A stretch of 15,649 bases of DNA, taken from the NCBI GenBank assembly GCA_002293265.1, contig DBCW01000007.1:22861-38509 (forward strand). The letters run 5' to 3'. The position numbers and the translations under genes were made by a program. Of this stretch, positions 13,864-15,649 are shown piece after piece; the first letter of the stretch is position 1; each line of letters opens with the position of its first letter. The notes beneath the pieces were generated by a model. That model did not search any database, was not told the DNA's origin, and saw only the letters and a program-made list of their open reading frames with translations. Source of the stretch: Eggerthellales bacterium UBA948 (lineage in GTDB: Bacteria > Actinomycetota > Coriobacteriia > Coriobacteriales > UBA8131).

Positions 13864-15225
13864 TTACTCAAAAAAGGCTTTTTGCGGCTTTGATTTCGCT
13901 TTGCGAGTCTGTGCTTTTTGCTCGCGGTCTTCCATGAAGTCTTCGATGTTTACCGATATGGTGTGTGAGACTTGCTTCCATTCGGCTTTCTTGACCAGCG
14001 CCACTAATGCTATCGGAACATACGTGAGCATAAAGACCGGAAATGTAAACATATATAGTATCTTTTTCGCCGAAGTTGCACGGATGTTCTTCCATTCGCT
14101 GGCAGTGGTAAGCGCCCCAAACACAAACATAAATGACAGGTAACTTAGGAAACAGAAACATACTGATGTGAACGCAGACCAGACCATGATATCCGGCGGC
14201 ATCCAGCCAATGATTGCCAGAACAAGAATTGTCGCATTAAAGGTTAGAGAAATTATGGTGAGTATCGCACCCGGCGCAATAGTCATTAGCATGTCATAAC
14301 AGGCAAAGCGCTTGCCCGGGGCGTTTTTAAATGAATGCTTAACTAGTCTGGCACCGTAATGCATGAGCACTTGGTAAAACCCTTTTGCCCAACGGAAGCG
14401 TTGGTGCCATGAGTCTTTAAAGGTAACAGGCTGCTCGTCATAAAATATAGCTGACGGCGTGTAACTGATGCGTTCGCCTTCGATAATATTTTGTGCCGAG
14501 AATTCCACGTCTTCTGTTAGAAGATGCCAGATCCAGCCTCCATGTCTTTTCAACAAATCGGCAGAAACATAAAACCCGGTGCCGGAAATTGTGCAACTTG
14601 TATCAAGTGAGATGCGTGCCTGATTAAGGTATTTTGCTTCGCGCAAGAACCATATTGCGTAACCGGCAGAGATCCAGTTTGAATCAAAGTTTTTGGAGTT
14701 ACGATAGCTCGTTGATACTTGAGCACCGCTATCAAAAGTAGCATTCATCTCACGGAAGTAGTTGGCATCCAAAATGTTGTCGGCATCAAACACAAAAAAA
14801 GCCTCGTATTTTTTATCGCTGTACTCTTCCATGATATTGGTGTAGGCAAAATCTAGCCCATAACCCTTGCCGACCTTTTTACTGTCGTTGCGCGTAAACA
14901 CTGTTGCGCCTGCCTGTTCAGCAACTTTAGCGGTATTGTCTGTACAGTTGTCAGCAACAACAAAAACGTCTATAAGTTCTTGAGGGTAGTTTTGCGCTTT
15001 AATACTGTGTATTAGATTGGAAATCACAGCCTCTTCATTACGCGCCGAGATCACCACGGCGTATTTATGATTTTTATTGGCAACACGAACAGGTGGCTTC
15101 TTAAAAAGCACAACAAAAACGTAAAATATTTGATATGCGTAGCAGATAGTGAAGAGAATGAAGATGCAAATATTAAACACATCGACAAACGATATCTGCG
15201 AAAAAAACTGTTCGAACAATGCCAA
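13864..15225 (-). CDS. Membrane GT2 family glycosyltransferase
   Basis: A 453-residue processive-type glycosyltransferase. A membrane segment (about 12-41) precedes a GT-A catalytic domain with VISARNEE, VVADNCTDNT, the DxD motif in FVFDADN (D147, D149), TEDVEF (catalytic TED at 237-239) and the acceptor motif QRFRW (275-279). Three or so membrane segments follow, then a lysine-rich cytoplasmic tail. This resembles cellulose-synthase-like and hyaluronan-synthase-like enzymes that make and export a polysaccharide or glycosylate a lipid. Sugar and product are unknown. No ATG precedes the first membrane segment. I chose the TTG at 15225 because AAAAGGAGT sits just upstream; a TTG at 15294 would extend the protein by 23 residues without a clear RBS. 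It is a single gene with no polysaccharide cluster in view. Confidence 0.88.
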   Translation of the reverse strand: MALFEQFFSQISFVDVFNICIFILFTICYAYQIFYVFVVLFKKPPVRVANKNHKYAVVISARNEEAVISNLIHSIKAQNYPQELIDVFVVADNCTDNTAKVAEQAGATVFTRNDSKKVGKGYGLDFAYTNIMEEYSDKKYEAFFVFDADNILDANYFREMNATFDSGAQVSTSYRNSKNFDSNWISAGYAIWFLREAKYLNQARISLDTSCTISGTGFYVSADLLKRHGGWIWHLLTEDVEFSAQNIIEGERISYTPSAIFYDEQPVTFKDSWHQRFRWAKGFYQVLMHYGARLVKHSFKNAPGKRFACYDMLMTIAPGAILTIISLTFNATILVLAIIGWMPPDIMVWSAFTSVCFCFLSYLSFMFVFGALTTASEWKNIRATSAKKILYMFTFPVFMLTYVPIALVALVKKAEWKQVSHTISVNIEDFMEDREQKAQTRKAKSKPQKAFFE

Positions 15226-15649
15226 CAGACTCCTTTTGCGCTTTAGGTAGCAACTACCGTAGCTTTTACGCAAGTACTGACGTTGCAGTAGCAAATCTAA
15301 CTATACAGTAGCACAGAAAAACTTGCTCGTAGCCTCCTAATCGCCAGTCTGCTGAGTAACTTACAGATTCGAAGTTTTCAGCCGAATTTCTATTTGTATG
15401 ATTTTAAACCTTAATTGAGATAATGTCGTGCAAAGAAGCAAAATTGTTTAAAACCAAAACCGCGAATAGCATATCACCATTATGCAACTTTTTTTGCATA
15501 ATAGAACCTAATTGAATGCAAAACAAGACAACTTATACCATTTTAGAAAATGTGAACAAAACAAAAAGCGCTACTTGCAATCTTTTGATCTCAAGATATT
15601 ATTACGTAGTGAAAATTGTTCAGGATTGTGAGTTCATGGTATTCTCCCC
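15226..15649. other. AT-rich gene-free region upstream of the glycosyltransferase gene
   Basis: I see no supported gene, RNA or riboswitch consensus in this stretch. It presumably contains the promoter and leader of the glycosyltransferase gene. The one clear structure is the hairpin at 15479-15502. An ATG at 15631 on the plus strand near the right edge could start a further gene, but only a few codons are present, so no call is made. Confidence 0.5.
15479..15502. repeat. AT-rich inverted repeat upstream of the glycosyltransferase gene
   Basis: ATTATGCA (15479-15486) and TGCATAAT (15495-15502) are exact inverted repeats with an eight-base spacer containing a T-run. It could be an operator for a dimeric regulator, given the roughly 250-base distance from the gene start, or a chance structure in AT-rich DNA. 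Confidence 0.45.

Noticed and set aside
15616..15638. Minus-strand mini-ORF after a GGGGAG-like ribosome binding site (MNSQS)
   Set aside because: Only five codons before the stop; too short to support as a leader peptide without conservation.

Overview
The window looks like chromosome from an anaerobic or microaerophilic Gram-positive bacterium of moderate GC. I infer this from strong AGGAG-type ribosome binding sites, a MacB/FtsX-type ABC transporter of the kind common in Gram-positives, a paired set of bacterial PH-domain membrane proteins, a stand-alone ECF riboflavin S-component, and a flavin reductase-rubredoxin fusion typical of anaerobes. A Coriobacteriia-like actinomycete or a clostridium would both fit. 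The sequence alone does not decide this.

Layout. Positions 1-185 (minus) hold the N-terminal part of a Phd/YefM-type antitoxin that runs off the left edge, preceded by two adjacent palindromes that look like operator DNA. Next, all on the minus strand, come a 1046-residue ABC transporter fused to an FtsX-like permease, a terminator-like hairpin, two overlapping genes for bPH2-domain membrane proteins, and purE. An FMN riboswitch with its terminator lies divergent to purE and controls ribU (plus). ribU converges on a HemW/HutW-like radical SAM gene (minus). Divergent from that is a two-gene plus-strand unit: a HAD phosphatase followed 14 bases later by a dGTPase-like HD hydrolase. A sharp 15-bp inverted repeat with an extra direct half-copy separates this pair from a convergent minus-strand unit, a CorC/HlyC-type CBS membrane protein followed by a flavin reductase-rubredoxin protein. 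tRNA-Arg(ACG) lies on the plus strand divergent to corC. The window ends with a membrane GT2 glycosyltransferase (minus) and about 420 bases of AT-rich DNA with no recognisable gene.

Most genes are housekeeping or membrane functions in short transcription units of one or two genes. The flavin theme recurs (FMN-regulated riboflavin uptake, FMN-binding reductase), but there is no single pathway cluster and no defence island beyond the truncated antitoxin.

The most unusual stretch is the roughly 260 bases just downstream of tRNA-Arg. The 3' end of the tRNA is present three times: in the tRNA, as an inverted copy, and as a direct copy including CCA. The two extra copies bound a 134-bp segment with perfect 18-bp terminal inverted repeats. 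The segment carries its own internal hairpin and is followed at once by a 77-bp imperfect palindrome. It looks like a tRNA-derived miniature element or an integration scar.
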